A stretch of 64,000 bases of DNA from an uncultured Collinsella sp. (GTDB lineage: Bacteria > Actinomycetota > Coriobacteriia > Coriobacteriales > Coriobacteriaceae): positions 1 to 64,000 of the forward strand of contig CABUPE010000004.1 of the NCBI GenBank assembly GCA_902493515.1, in the 5' to 3' direction. A program made the position numbers and the translations under genes. Positions within the stretch are counted from its first letter, which is position 1. Every line of letters starts with the position of its first letter. Positions 20,361 to 29,847 of the stretch are shown here, one piece after another. The notes beneath the pieces were generated by a model, which saw only the letters and a list, made by a program, of their open reading frames with translations, had not been told where the DNA came from and did not search any database.

Positions 20361-21787
20361 TCCTCCTCGAACTCCTCAGCGAGGCGCTGAGCAGCCAGCT
20401 CGGGAGTGAGACCCTTGTACTCGGTCTCGCGGCCCTTAGCACTGACGACGCGGACAACCTCGCCAATAAGCAAGAGCACGATGAAGATGACGATCATCGG
20501 GACCTTATCGCCAATCTCATCGACAGAGAACGGAATCAGCGTTGCAACGATAGCCAGAATCAGCTCAATGCAGGGAATAGCCAGCATGACCTTCATCATG
20601 GCGCCCTTAAACGGGAACGTAAAGATACGCTCACGGTTGGGGTCGTTCTTACGAAGGTTGAGGAACGCCGGGAACATCGGGATGTAGGTCAGCAGCAGGA
20701 AGACAACGGAGGTACCGAAGAGCATCCAGAAGACACCGTTGGAGATGGCGTCGATGGGAACCAGCTGCAGGCACAGCACCAGGGAGGCAACGATGGCGTT
20801 GACCAGGTTGGCGCCGTTGGGCATGTCGTCATCCGAGATCATCGAGGCGAAGACCTTGGGCATGTTGCCATGCTCGGCAGCATAGCGAGCAACGGAGTTG
20901 ACGCCGAAGGACCAGGCAGCCATGTTGGCGAACAGCGTGATCAGGAAGGCGATGCAGATGACCTTAAAGATCATGGAATCGCCCACAATAGTCTGGACTG
21001 CGTAGATCATGCCGTAGTCGGGATCGATGGAATCGGCCGACACAGCAGCGCCGATGCCAAAGCCAGCGAACAGGTAGATCACGGCGATGGACAGGCCGCC
21101 GACGATGATAGCCTTGGGGATATCGCGAGCGGGATCGGCCATATCGTCGGTCATGGTGCAGATGACCTCGAAGCCCATGAAGTTAAAGATGATGATCGAC
21201 AGGTAGCCGAGCGCGTTGGTGTTGGTGAGCTCGGGCAAGAAGGTGACAGCGGACATATCGTTCGCAAAACCGTTCTCCATGGCGTACCAAATGCCCAAAG
21301 CGCCGACGATAACGGCAACGGCGACCTTGATGATGGCGCCGCCGTTCAGGACCCACTCGGAGTCGGCAGCCTTGGAGCGACCCATAAGATAGACGATCCA
21401 CACAAAGGCAAGGTCGATACCAATCTTGGCAATCAGATTGAACTCGACGCCAAAAACCATACCCAAAATGTCAGGGAACATGGTGGCCAGCGAGGCAATC
21501 CACAGCGGGTAGTTAACCCAGTAGTAGTACGAAATGCGGGCGCCCCACTTGTCGCCCAGGCCATCGCGTACCCAGTCGTAAATGCCACCCTCACCGTCAT
21601 AGGTAGTGCCGAGCTCGGCAACGACCATGCCATAAGGGAGCAGGAAGGTCAGAATCAGGAAGATCCACCAGAAGAACTGCTGGTTGCCAATGGCAGCAGC
21701 AGGTGCGGCGGCCTCGCAAACGAAGACGACGCAGATGATGGTCGAGATGACCGTCAAGAAGGAAAGCTTTTTCTTTCCGTCGCTCAT
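20357..21787 (-). CDS. APC-superfamily amino acid/polyamine antiporter
   Basis: A 476-residue permease with about twelve hydrophobic helices. The N-terminal segment VCEAAAPAAAIGNQQFFWW and the GGIYDWVRDGLGDKWG block are typical of glutamate/GABA and agmatine/putrescine antiporters. Because agmatine deiminase lies directly downstream in the same direction, agmatine/putrescine exchange (AguD-like) is the most likely role. Substrate identity is inferred from context only. Confidence 0.8.
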   Translation of the reverse strand: MSDGKKKLSFLTVISTIICVVFVCEAAAPAAAIGNQQFFWWIFLILTFLLPYGMVVAELGTTYDGEGGIYDWVRDGLGDKWGARISYYYWVNYPLWIASLATMFPDILGMVFGVEFNLIAKIGIDLAFVWIVYLMGRSKAADSEWVLNGGAIIKVAVAVIVGALGIWYAMENGFANDMSAVTFLPELTNTNALGYLSIIIFNFMGFEVICTMTDDMADPARDIPKAIIVGGLSIAVIYLFAGFGIGAAVSADSIDPDYGMIYAVQTIVGDSMIFKVICIAFLITLFANMAAWSFGVNSVARYAAEHGNMPKVFASMISDDDMPNGANLVNAIVASLVLCLQLVPIDAISNGVFWMLFGTSVVFLLLTYIPMFPAFLNLRKNDPNRERIFTFPFKGAMMKVMLAIPCIELILAIVATLIPFSVDEIGDKVPMIVIFIVLLLIGEVVRVVSAKGRETEYKGLTPELAAQRLAEEFEED

Positions 21788-21914
21788 GATGAGCTCCTTC
21801 GCTCAGTCTTGGACAAATCGAGGTCCTTAAGATATTAAGGCAATTGCCGGGCCTCGGTGAGCGAGCGACAGGAAACGAGCATCCGACGCCCGCAGACGTG
21901 CTTCTACGATGAAG

Positions 21915-22061
21915 TTACGCGGTTTTGCCAAACGCCGTAACGGCTCGACGCTGCAAACGCCCCTAAGCGGCAATCTGACGTTCAATCGTCGGTCGCGTAC
22001 CCAAAGTACGCTTCCCTCCTCTTTCACGTCACCTTGCTCGCTTAGGGGCGTTTTCACTGAC
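21915..22061 (+). repeat. 3'-anchored structured repeat (family R2), copy near bceB
   Basis: It opens with the TTACGCGGTTTTGCCAAACG hairpin. A 14-bp stem (21956-21969 with 22039-22052) encloses the GCGTAC/GTACGC core hairpin (21995-22011). Unlike other copies it does not abut a stop codon on its own strand; it lies between the bceB stop and the antiporter start. Confidence 0.65.
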
Positions 22062-22097
22062 TTATGCTCAACCTACGATAATTCCAAACTGGGTGAG

Positions 22098-24299
22098 TTA
22101 CTCGCTGTAGCGGGTGGCGATGGCGGCTCGCACCATGCCGGTGCTCATGAGGTAGGTCACCAGGAAGTAGCCGCCGTAGGCTGCCAGGAAGATTGCACAG
22201 GTGAGGCCCACGGTGCCACCGATGCTCATATTTCCGAATATGCTCACCAGCTCGATGATCACCTTAAGTGCCACAAAGGAGTGCGCCAGGCCCACTGCCA
22301 GCGGGAACAGGAAGAATACCGCTTGCTGCGCCATCACCGAATGGCGGATCTGGCGGTCGTCGCAGCCGATCTGTGCCAGCACACGATAGCTGCGGCTGCC
22401 GTCGGCCACGTTGGAGAGCTGCTGGATCGACAGAATCGCCGCGCATGCAACGACCAATACAAAGCCGATGTAGATGGCTAGGTAGCTAATAAGACCGTTC
22501 ATTTGCGCTGCTTGCGTGTACATCTCGGAGCGTGTGATAAAGATTCCCCACGACCCCGGCTCCTTGCCGTCAACTAGCAGATTGTCGAGCAGAGTGTGTT
22601 TAATGCTCTCGTCTGCCTCGGTCGTATCCATCCCCTGTTTGTAGTTAACGAGCAGGCTACTGGAATACGGCTGCAGATTAAGCTGGGACAACAGCTCGTC
22701 GGCAACGACGACGGTACCCGGATTGCTGCCCATCGCCGAGTTGGCGATGGCCGCCGTATCTTCGTCCGACTTATCGGTTGCGGGCTTGAGCGTATGCCCG
22801 CCCAAGGTAAGGGCATGGCCGCCAGCCATATACTTGGTGTACAGGTCGACCAGCTCGCCGCCCATATCACATGTGAGCAGATACTGGTCGTGACCGATGT
22901 GCACCGGCTCCTCGCCCATCATCTGACGCAGTTTGTTGTACTGGCTCGCCGGCGTCACAAACAGACCCATCGTATCGGCATTGATACCCCCGAAGGCCTT
23001 GGGAAGCTTTTCGCCCATGATCTTGCACATCTCACTTGGGGTCACCGAAGGATCCGAACCGCCAAACGGGTAACTCAGATACGAATCGATCTGCACATGC
23101 TCACCGGCAACATCGGCGATATTGACCTTCTTGCCGGTCTCGTCGTTGTTGCCCGCCGACTTGCCCTTACCGTGCCATGCGGGGTACAAATCGACCGTAC
23201 TATCGGCCAGCACCATGCGATCGGCTTCAGACGGATTGACATACTCTTTGTAGTAGTCGAGCGTATCGGGCGTGTAATAGGCATACGTCTGAGACACGTC
23301 AACAGGGTTATAGCGCTCCATGTTTTCGTTCATCACGTTGGCAATCGACATACCGCACGTCACCGAGGTGATGGCCAAAAACAGGAGCATCGCGATGACG
23401 CCCATCGAAAAGCACACCGTGTTGACCTTGGCCGCAAGCTGACGCACGGTAAACATATTGAGACCGCGCCAATACACGCTGCGTAGGCTCTGCAGCAGCT
23501 TGATGAGCATGCCCGAGAGTCCCCAGAACAGGGCAAAGGTGCCCACGGTAACCATAGCGGTCGTAATACCAAACTGGTTCATGGCCTCTTGCAGCTTGCT
23601 GTCCGTCGCGGTTAGCGGGAACCCATCACGTAGCAGACGGTAATAGGCCACGCCCACAAGCACCACGCCCACGGCAAAGATGGCAATCGCGATCCAGGGG
23701 TTGCGTGTCTTGATGCTCTCGTTGCGACGCTCGGCACCCATAAGCTCGATGAGTTTGGTACGACGCACGGCGCGAAGGTTCAGCAGTAGCGTGAGCACAA
23801 ACATTACGAGCATGCAGGCAAGGGTCAGATTGAACGCATGCACCGAGAAAAAGAAGTGGAAATTGGCGATCTGTGTCTTAAAGAGCGAGGCCGTAAAGAA
23901 CGTCATGAGCTGGGAGAGTCCCACACCCAGCACAATGCCGGCGACAAAGGCCACGACCGATACTATCACGGTCTCGAGCGCCATGATCGTGGCGACGCGC
24001 CCGCGCCCCATGCCGAGCACCTGGTACAGGCCAAACTCCTTCTTGCGGCGTTTCATGATGAAGTTATTGGCGTACACCATCAAAAAGGCCATGACACCGG
24101 CCAAAAAGTACGTCAGGTCGCCGAGTATGCTGCCCATAACCTGCGCCAAGCCCTCTTCATCGATTCCGGCGATGTCGACCTGCATCGAGATGGTGTTAAA
24201 GGCATAGAAGACCGTGACGCCCAGGGTGAGCGTCAAAAGGTAGACGAGGTAGTCGCGGCCGGCACGGCGAACGTTGCCCCAAGCGAGTTTACAGAGCAT
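22098..24299 (-). CDS. FtsX-family ABC permease, BceB type
   Basis: A 733-residue permease with about ten membrane helices and a large extracellular domain (roughly residues 330-590), the BceB arrangement. Such permeases work with a BceA ATPase to remove or sense peptide antibiotics that bind lipid II cycle intermediates. The ATG at 24299 lies inside the ATPase gene's end, overlapping by 11 bases. No BceRS-like two-component system is adjacent, so the substrate and its regulation are unknown. Confidence 0.85.
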   Translation of the reverse strand: MLCKLAWGNVRRAGRDYLVYLLTLTLGVTVFYAFNTISMQVDIAGIDEEGLAQVMGSILGDLTYFLAGVMAFLMVYANNFIMKRRKKEFGLYQVLGMGRGRVATIMALETVIVSVVAFVAGIVLGVGLSQLMTFFTASLFKTQIANFHFFFSVHAFNLTLACMLVMFVLTLLLNLRAVRRTKLIELMGAERRNESIKTRNPWIAIAIFAVGVVLVGVAYYRLLRDGFPLTATDSKLQEAMNQFGITTAMVTVGTFALFWGLSGMLIKLLQSLRSVYWRGLNMFTVRQLAAKVNTVCFSMGVIAMLLFLAITSVTCGMSIANVMNENMERYNPVDVSQTYAYYTPDTLDYYKEYVNPSEADRMVLADSTVDLYPAWHGKGKSAGNNDETGKKVNIADVAGEHVQIDSYLSYPFGGSDPSVTPSEMCKIMGEKLPKAFGGINADTMGLFVTPASQYNKLRQMMGEEPVHIGHDQYLLTCDMGGELVDLYTKYMAGGHALTLGGHTLKPATDKSDEDTAAIANSAMGSNPGTVVVADELLSQLNLQPYSSSLLVNYKQGMDTTEADESIKHTLLDNLLVDGKEPGSWGIFITRSEMYTQAAQMNGLISYLAIYIGFVLVVACAAILSIQQLSNVADGSRSYRVLAQIGCDDRQIRHSVMAQQAVFFLFPLAVGLAHSFVALKVIIELVSIFGNMSIGGTVGLTCAIFLAAYGGYFLVTYLMSTGMVRAAIATRYSE

Positions 24300-25074
24300 C
24301 GGAGCCCTCACCGCCCATCATGGCAACGACCTCCATAATGCGGTCGAAGAACTCGCGACGGTCGGTGTCGCCGCGGCGCAGCTCGGTGAAGATCTTGCCG
24401 TCGCGGATAAACAGCACGCGGCTCGTGTAGCTGGCGGCAAAGCTGTCATGCGTGACCATGAGCACGGTGGCGCGCAGGCGGCGATTGAGGGCCTCCAGGC
24501 TCTCGAGCAGCAGGCGGGCGCTCTTGGAATCGAGGGCGCCGGTGGGCTCGTCGGCCATGATCATGGTGGGGTCGGTGACGAGCGCGCGAGCTGCGGCAAC
24601 GCGCTGCTGCTGACCGCCGGACATCTGGTAGGGATACTTGTCGAGCACCTGACTGATGGAGAGGCGCGCTGCCACATCCTGCACGCGGGTCGAGATCTCT
24701 GCCGAGTTTGTGCGGGCGATGGTGAGCGGCAGGGCGATGTTCTCGCGTGCCGTGAGCGTATCTAGCAGGTTGGAGTCCTGGAAGATAAAGCCGAGCTCCT
24801 CGCGGCGGAACTGCGAGAGCTTGGCCTGCTTCATGCGCGTCACGTCCTGGCCGTTGATGCGGATCGTGCCGCTCGTGGCGCTATCGATGGTCGAAACGCA
24901 GTTGAGCAACGTCGACTTGCCCGAGCCCGAGGCGCCCATGATGCCCACGAACTCACCGCGGTTGACGGTAAAGCTGACGTCGTTGAGCGCGCGGGTCACG
25001 TTGCCCAGCGCTCCATATACCTTTTCGAGATGCGCGACCTCCAGTACCGGGGTCGCCATGTGCGTGGTTTGCAT
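24289..25074 (-). CDS. ABC transporter ATPase, BceA/LolD type
   Basis: A 261-residue ATPase with Walker A GASGSGKST near residue 50, Q-loop FIFQDSNLLDTLT, signature MSGGQQQRVAAARAL and Walker B MIMADEPTGALD. It energises the FtsX-type permease encoded next in the same operon. The start is supported by an AAAGGA ribosome site. It is the first gene of the two-gene unit. Confidence 0.92.
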   Translation of the reverse strand: MQTTHMATPVLEVAHLEKVYGALGNVTRALNDVSFTVNRGEFVGIMGASGSGKSTLLNCVSTIDSATSGTIRINGQDVTRMKQAKLSQFRREELGFIFQDSNLLDTLTARENIALPLTIARTNSAEISTRVQDVAARLSISQVLDKYPYQMSGGQQQRVAAARALVTDPTMIMADEPTGALDSKSARLLLESLEALNRRLRATVLMVTHDSFAASYTSRVLFIRDGKIFTELRRGDTDRREFFDRIMEVVAMMGGEGSDAL

Positions 25075-25222
25075 ACCGAGTCCTTTCTTGCGATTAGTCT
25101 ACGGCATCTATAGTCGCAAGAAGACGAGTCGGCTACCATCGATATGGCTTACGCTTGCCTTACCGTTGTGTAAGGTACGGGTAGCCAGCCTGCCGCGTGT
25201 TGATGTTGAGAGAGGACTCCTG

Positions 25223-26212
25223 TTGAAGACTGTTCATGTTGCCGCTGGGATCATTCGCAAGGAAGGATCTGACGAGCTGCTTGCCGTGCAGCGCGGCTAC
25301 GGCGACATGCAGGGGCTTTGGGAGTTCCCCGGTGGCAAGCTCATGCGCGGCGAGACACCCGAAGACGCCGTGCGACGCGAGCTTATGGAAGAGCTGCAGG
25401 TAAAAGTCACCAACCTGCGCGATTTCTACACCGTCGAGTATGACTACCCCGATTTCCATCTCTCCATGGAGTGTTACTACTGCTCGCTGACCAAAGGGTC
25501 TGGCGAGCCCCAGAAGCACGACCGCCAGCTCGATATCCGCTGGATTCCGCGCACCTCGCTTGCCACGGTGGAATGGATGCCCGCTGACAAGGGGCTCATT
25601 GATGCCCTGATTGAGCTGAAGGAAGATCGGCTTGAGGCCAACAACACTGCCAAAGATGTCGAGGCCGCCACGACCGAACACCCCGCCGCCAAACCCAAGC
25701 GCGCACCTAAGCGCCGCAGCAAAAAGCGTCCCAAGCCCGGCCTGCTCGACGGCATCGATACCTCGGACCTCTCCGCTGACGAGCGCGAACTGGTCCGCCG
25801 TCGCGCCGCCATCAAAAAGTCCATGAAGGGCAACAAACGCGCCAACACCAAGCCCGAGCTGCTCGTACGACAGCGCCTGCGCGCCGCAGGCCTTACGGGA
25901 TACCGTCTGGAATGGAAGGCGCCCGGAAAACCCGACATCGCCTTCCCCGGGCGCAAGATCGCCATCTTCGTCAACGGCTGCTTTTGGCACCGCTGCCCCA
26001 AATGTAACCCGAGCCAGCCCAAGCGCAACGTTGAGTTTTGGGAGGCAAAGTTTCGCCGCAACGTCGAGCGCGACCGCGCTGCCGTGGCAGCACTCATTCA
26101 AATGGGCTGGACGCCCATAACCATCTGGGAATGCGAGCTCAAAAAAGACCGCATCGACGCCACGATGGAAAAGGTCATCGAGCAGGTGCGCGCCGCAGAG
26201 CCGAAGCGTTAG
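25223..26212 (+). CDS. NUDIX hydrolase fused to a Vsr-type mismatch endonuclease
   Basis: A 329-residue two-domain protein. Residues 1-135 are a MutT-like NUDIX domain with the box GGKLMRGETPEDAVRRELMEE (residues 37-57). A basic Pro/Lys/Arg linker (about 155-175) leads to a Vsr-type endonuclease (about 190-325) with KPELLVRQRLRAAG, PGKPDIAFPG, FVNGCFWHRC, FWEAKF..NVERDR and the terminal WECEL. Start TTG 25223 is chosen because the NUDIX fold begins there behind AGAGAGG. The parts suggest nucleotide-pool cleaning combined with strand nicking at mismatches. No cytosine methyltransferase lies nearby. Confidence 0.85.
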   Translation: MKTVHVAAGIIRKEGSDELLAVQRGYGDMQGLWEFPGGKLMRGETPEDAVRRELMEELQVKVTNLRDFYTVEYDYPDFHLSMECYYCSLTKGSGEPQKHDRQLDIRWIPRTSLATVEWMPADKGLIDALIELKEDRLEANNTAKDVEAATTEHPAAKPKRAPKRRSKKRPKPGLLDGIDTSDLSADERELVRRRAAIKKSMKGNKRANTKPELLVRQRLRAAGLTGYRLEWKAPGKPDIAFPGRKIAIFVNGCFWHRCPKCNPSQPKRNVEFWEAKFRRNVERDRAAVAALIQMGWTPITIWECELKKDRIDATMEKVIEQVRAAEPKR

Positions 26213-26370
26213 AAGCGAGCATTCACACGCTCCGCACGTTCACGCCACATCCACGCCACAAACCTTAGAAAGCCCTTAAGCCCCCAACCTTTCAAGAGTG
26301 TTACTCGATAGCTTTTACCTGCGGTTTCATCGCAACGTCAAACCTCATTAAGCCTTTCTTTAGCGCTTCT

Positions 26371-26463
26371 TTGCAACAGCCGCGGCATAATACTGCCAAC
26401 GCACGGGACCTAGCAGCACACCCCGAGCGCTATCTTTTGGTGGACATCGAGGAGGCCGCATAA
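26371..26463 (+). other. possible 30-residue ORF or 3' gene remnant
   Basis: In the frame ending at TAA 26463 the sequence reads ARDLAAHPERYLLVDIEEAA, which is protein-like, but the only start is a TTG without a ribosome site. Its last codons contain the GAGGAGG that serves the next small ORF. It may be the tail of a decayed gene. Confidence 0.25.
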
Positions 26464-26465
26464 GC

Positions 26466-26675
26466 ATGCATTCTTCCAATGACGCAGCACAGCAGCCATC
26501 CCTAAAACATGCAGACCTTTTCTCCTTCCCCCCGACACAGAGAAACGGCCTCCTCGACTCCCCAACCCCAAAACCCAAACGCTCAACCAACCAGAGCCAC
26601 AACTTGCGAGCATCGTTCGAAAAGCTCCAAGCATCCCTAGACAAGGCGTTCCCCGAACAGGCAAGAGCAATCTAA
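26466..26675 (+). CDS. small hypothetical protein (69 residues)
   Basis: ATG 26466 follows a strong GAGGAGG ribosome site. The product is polar and Pro/Ser/Lys-rich in the middle and ends in an amphipathic helix (LRASFEKLQASLDKAFPEQA). I do not recognise it. It sits between the NUDIX-Vsr gene and the araC-type gene. It could be a real short protein or the remnant of a larger gene; the base composition is less GC-rich than its neighbours. Confidence 0.4.
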   Translation: MHSSNDAAQQPSLKHADLFSFPPTQRNGLLDSPTPKPKRSTNQSHNLRASFEKLQASLDKAFPEQARAI

Positions 26676-26700
26676 GCCCATCGCGCTTTATACTGATGCC

Positions 26701-27639
26701 ATGCGAAACATGGATCACATAGAATTGCACCGCGGAGGACGCGAGGAAGCGTTTCCCGAGACCGCCGAAGACTGGCCCTATATTGCCGAACGCGCAGAAT
26801 TCGCTCGCTATCCGGGCAATTCCGTCCCCTGGCACTGGCATTCCGAAGTTGAGCTTTTCTACATGGAGCAGGGAGCGATTGACTATCGAACGCGCGCGGC
26901 TCATGAACACGTGCGCTTTGAGGAAGGGTCCGCCGGCTTTATCAACGGCGGCGTTTTGCACAGCACGCTGCAATCACCCAATTCGGCACCAGCCATTCAA
27001 ATGTTGCATATCTTTCAGCCGTCGATGCTCGGCGATCCCGCGGGACGCCTTCAAAAGCGCTATATCAATCCTTTGCTGCAATGTCGAGGCGTCGATGTAC
27101 TCAAATGGTCGCCCACCAACCCCGACGATATGCCCTTTATCGATTTGCTAAAGAGTTCCTTTAACCACGACCTTCAACGGCCGCAGAACGAGATGGCGCT
27201 TCGGAATAGCTTGTCAGAGCTCTGGATTCAGATTTACGCCAAGGCCGAACCGCTCTTTTCCTCCGACAACGCCTCTTGGATGACCAACCGCGACGTACAG
27301 TTCAAGGCAATCCTGGACTATATCCGCGCAAACTATGCAGCCGCTATAGATGTGCCCCAGATGGCATCTGCAGCCGGCGTAAGCGAAAGAGAGTGTTACC
27401 GCATTATCGAAGCTTGCGCAGGAACGACCCCGGCGGCATATCTGCGCGCATACCGCGTAAACCGTGCTTGCGAACTTTTGGCACACACCACGCGAACGGT
27501 CCAGACAGTCGCGCGCCAATGCGGCTTTGCGACAGCAAGCCATCTTGGCCAGGTATTTAAAAAACAAATGGGGTGCACTCCTTCGAGCTATCGAGCAGCG
27601 AGGCAGAATCTCGATAGCACCAGGCAGAAATCCCGCTAG
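26701..27639 (+). CDS. AraC/XylS-family transcriptional regulator
   Basis: A 312-residue regulator with an N-terminal cupin-like sensor (PGNSVPWHWHSEVELFYM, about residues 38-55) and a C-terminal pair of helix-turn-helix motifs (about 215-305, ending CGFATASHLGQVFKKQMGCTP). It probably binds a sugar or related ligand and activates transcription. It is followed by a HAD phosphatase 57 bases away. AraC-family proteins bind direct repeats about 21 bp apart, so this one is a speculative candidate for the shared sites in this window. Confidence 0.88.
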   Translation: MRNMDHIELHRGGREEAFPETAEDWPYIAERAEFARYPGNSVPWHWHSEVELFYMEQGAIDYRTRAAHEHVRFEEGSAGFINGGVLHSTLQSPNSAPAIQMLHIFQPSMLGDPAGRLQKRYINPLLQCRGVDVLKWSPTNPDDMPFIDLLKSSFNHDLQRPQNEMALRNSLSELWIQIYAKAEPLFSSDNASWMTNRDVQFKAILDYIRANYAAAIDVPQMASAAGVSERECYRIIEACAGTTPAAYLRAYRVNRACELLAHTTRTVQTVARQCGFATASHLGQVFKKQMGCTPSSYRAARQNLDSTRQKSR

Positions 27640-27695
27640 CCTTTCTTCTGTCACCGCATCAAACTTGCAGGCAAACAACAGAGAGGAGCAATCAT

Positions 27696-28319
27696 ATGAA
27701 GCACTTTGACCATATCGTATTTGACGTTGATGGGACATTGGCAGATACAGAAGAAAGCGTTCTATCATCGCTTGTCCAGATTGTCCAAGAAGAGACCGGC
27801 AAAACGCTCCCCCGACACGAGCTTGAATTTGCCCTCGGCATACCCGGCAAGGATGCCCTTGAGAAACTCGGAATCTACTCGCAGGCAACGTTGGATCGCT
27901 GGTGCCAAGTTGCCGCCAGCTTTAAAAGCACCATCAGCGTGTTTCCAGGTTTGCTTGAAGTCATCGCAACACTCGCCGATAGCGGCTGCAAACTTGGCAT
28001 CGTCTCCTCACGTGCGCGCAATGAATACGCAAAAGAAATTGCACCCCTTGGTTTCGATAAATATTTTGAGCGCATCATCCTTGTCGAAGACACAACCGAA
28101 CATAAACCCGCACCCGCACCCATGCTCGAATATCTCCGGCGTACGGGCGCGAATCCTGGCAACGTCGTCTACGTTGGCGACACCGTCTACGACGAACAAT
28201 GCGCAACTTCGGCAGGGGTCAGTTTTGCCAGAGCGGCATGGGGATCACACCAAGACATCCCAAACGCCACCTACAACCTCAAAACCCCCAACGACCTACT
28301 AACCCTAACAACCAAATAA
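27696..28319 (+). CDS. HAD-superfamily phosphatase
   Basis: A 207-residue HAD-IA hydrolase: motif I DVDGTLADTEE (about residue 10), motif II IVSSRARN, motif III with Lys in TEHKPAPAPML, and motif IV YVGDTVYDEQ. It resembles phosphoglycolate or sugar-phosphate phosphatases; the substrate is unknown. The ribosome site GAGAGGAG is clear. It likely shares a transcript with the araC-type gene. Confidence 0.87.
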   Translation: MKHFDHIVFDVDGTLADTEESVLSSLVQIVQEETGKTLPRHELEFALGIPGKDALEKLGIYSQATLDRWCQVAASFKSTISVFPGLLEVIATLADSGCKLGIVSSRARNEYAKEIAPLGFDKYFERIILVEDTTEHKPAPAPMLEYLRRTGANPGNVVYVGDTVYDEQCATSAGVSFARAAWGSHQDIPNATYNLKTPNDLLTLTTK

Positions 28320-28389
28320 CCCCCGAGCCTAACCCTTTCAGCCCCAACACCACAAGGGCGACGACCTCGAGTAGGTCAACCTGGGAGGG

Positions 28390-28440
28390 ACGAGGGCTTA
28401 GTTCCCCAATCTTTCCGCAGGGGGCAAAAAGCAACGTCTT
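28390..28440. repeat. decayed left half of the inverted-repeat family
   Basis: GCTTAGTTCCCCAATCTTTC followed by CGCAG resembles the left joint of the complete element at 28478-28630. A nearby segment (CCACAAGGGCGA) also occurs twice, at about 28350 and 28459. Confidence 0.4.
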
Positions 28441-28477
28441 ATTTTTCCGACACTAACGCCACAAGGGCGATCGAGCA

Positions 28478-28630
28478 GGACGGCTTGGGCGGGCCCCCGT
28501 ACTTAGTTTCCAAAATCATTCCGCAGCGCGAAGGCCCCCGTTGCCAACGCTTCGTAGAAGCGAGGCAACGGGGGCCTTCATGCGCGAGGACGTTTTGGAA
28601 ACTAAGTACGGGGGCCCGCCCAAGCCGTCC
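28478..28630. repeat. nested long inverted repeat, copy 2 of the family
   Basis: Outer arms (28478-28516 with 28592-28630) pair at 38 of 39 positions, and an inner 16-bp hairpin is perfect (28530-28545 with 28564-28579). The joints TTCCAAAA..ATTCCGCAG and CGAGGACGTTTTGG are shared with 7047-7169, but the arm sequences are different. It lies between convergent gene ends (HAD and aldolase). Confidence 0.75.
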
Positions 28631-28654
28631 GGTGGGATCAGAGTACCCTTGCTG

Positions 28655-29512
28655 TTACTCTGCTTTGCCCACAGAGTTGAGGTTGGTCATGCGGATCTTA
28701 ACCAGCTCGGTGATCTCACGCATGCCCTCCTTGGCCGGCTTCTTGGGGTCGAAGCAGGCGGGGTTCTCGGCCATGTAGGCCATGAAGCCCTTGGTGTAGG
28801 CCTGACGCAGCTCGGTGGCGTAGTTAACCTTGCAGATGCCGTTCTTCACAGCCTCGGCAACCTGCTCATCGGGCACACCGGAGGTGCCGTGCAGAACCAG
28901 CGGCACGTCGACGGCATCGCGGATGGCCTTGACCACGGACTGCTCGATGTGCGGATCGCTCGTGTACACGCCGTGGCTGGTACCAACGCCGATAGCCAGC
29001 GAGGTGCAGCCAGTGCGCTCGACGAACTCCTTGGCCTCAGCAGGATCGGTGTAGGGGCTCTCGCCCTCAACCGCGGGACCGTCGTCCTCCTTGCCGCCAA
29101 CCTTACCGAGCTCAGCCTCGACGGGCACGCCCATAGCGCGGCCAGCGTCGGCGACGGACTTGGTCAGGGCGATGTTGTCCTCGAAGGACTCGTGCGAGCC
29201 GTCGATCATGACAGAGGTGTAGCCCGTGCGGAAAGCCTGCATGCAGCGGTCATAGCCGTCGCCGTGATCAAGGTGCAGAGCGACGGGCACGGAAGCGCGC
29301 TCGGCGGCAGCCTTGACCATGCCGTAGAAGTAGTCCAGACCAGCGGTCTTGATGGTGCCCGGGGTGGTCTGCATGATGACGGGGGACTTGGTCTCCTCGG
29401 CAGCGGCCAGAACGGCCATAACAAACTCGAGGTTCTCGACGTTGAAAGCGCCAACAGCGTAGTGGCCGGCCTGAGCGTCCTTGAGCATCTTTTCGGTGGT
29501 AACAAGTGCCAT
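28655..29512 (-). CDS. class II fructose/tagatose-bisphosphate aldolase
   Basis: A 285-residue zinc aldolase. LHLDHGDGYDRC near residue 80 gives the catalytic Asp and zinc His, and VGTSHGVY and LVLHGTSGVP supply further metal and phosphate contacts. It could be glycolytic fructose-1,6-bisphosphate aldolase or the KbaY/GatY tagatose-bisphosphate type. The latter would complete the LacABC pathway, since lacD is absent. The start at 29512 follows GAGAGGAG. A DeoR regulator is divergently placed. Confidence 0.88.
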   Translation of the reverse strand: MALVTTEKMLKDAQAGHYAVGAFNVENLEFVMAVLAAAEETKSPVIMQTTPGTIKTAGLDYFYGMVKAAAERASVPVALHLDHGDGYDRCMQAFRTGYTSVMIDGSHESFEDNIALTKSVADAGRAMGVPVEAELGKVGGKEDDGPAVEGESPYTDPAEAKEFVERTGCTSLAIGVGTSHGVYTSDPHIEQSVVKAIRDAVDVPLVLHGTSGVPDEQVAEAVKNGICKVNYATELRQAYTKGFMAYMAENPACFDPKKPAKEGMREITELVKIRMTNLNSVGKAE

Positions 29513-29847
29513 GAGCGTTTGCTCCTCTCCCTCGCCCGCATCTGGACATCGGGCGTAGTTGTTCACAAGGCGTTTTACCTTGCGTTTTTCTGCGCTCATT
29601 GTATGAAAATCGACGGCGTCGCACGTATGAGATATCACCGGCACACAGGTCAAGACACTCGTTTTTGAAAAGCAAACGGAAGGGATTCGCGCCGGATCCC
29701 TCTATACGACATTGCAGTTTTCAAACGAATCATCTTTCTTTTATAGAAAAGATAAGTAATCGAAAGGCGTTTTCTTACTCAAAAAGAAAATGAACGAAAA
29801 TGGACTCAACACAATTCCTGCAAATTTCAGTTGAGGATGGAGCAGCT
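29513..29847. promoter_or_regulatory. divergent promoter region between the aldolase and deoR-type genes
   Basis: A clearly AT-rich stretch. ATCTTT at 29732 pairs with AAAGAT at 29753, a candidate operator, and TTTTTGAAAA-like motifs occur near 29662. No gene is seen. Confidence 0.4.
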
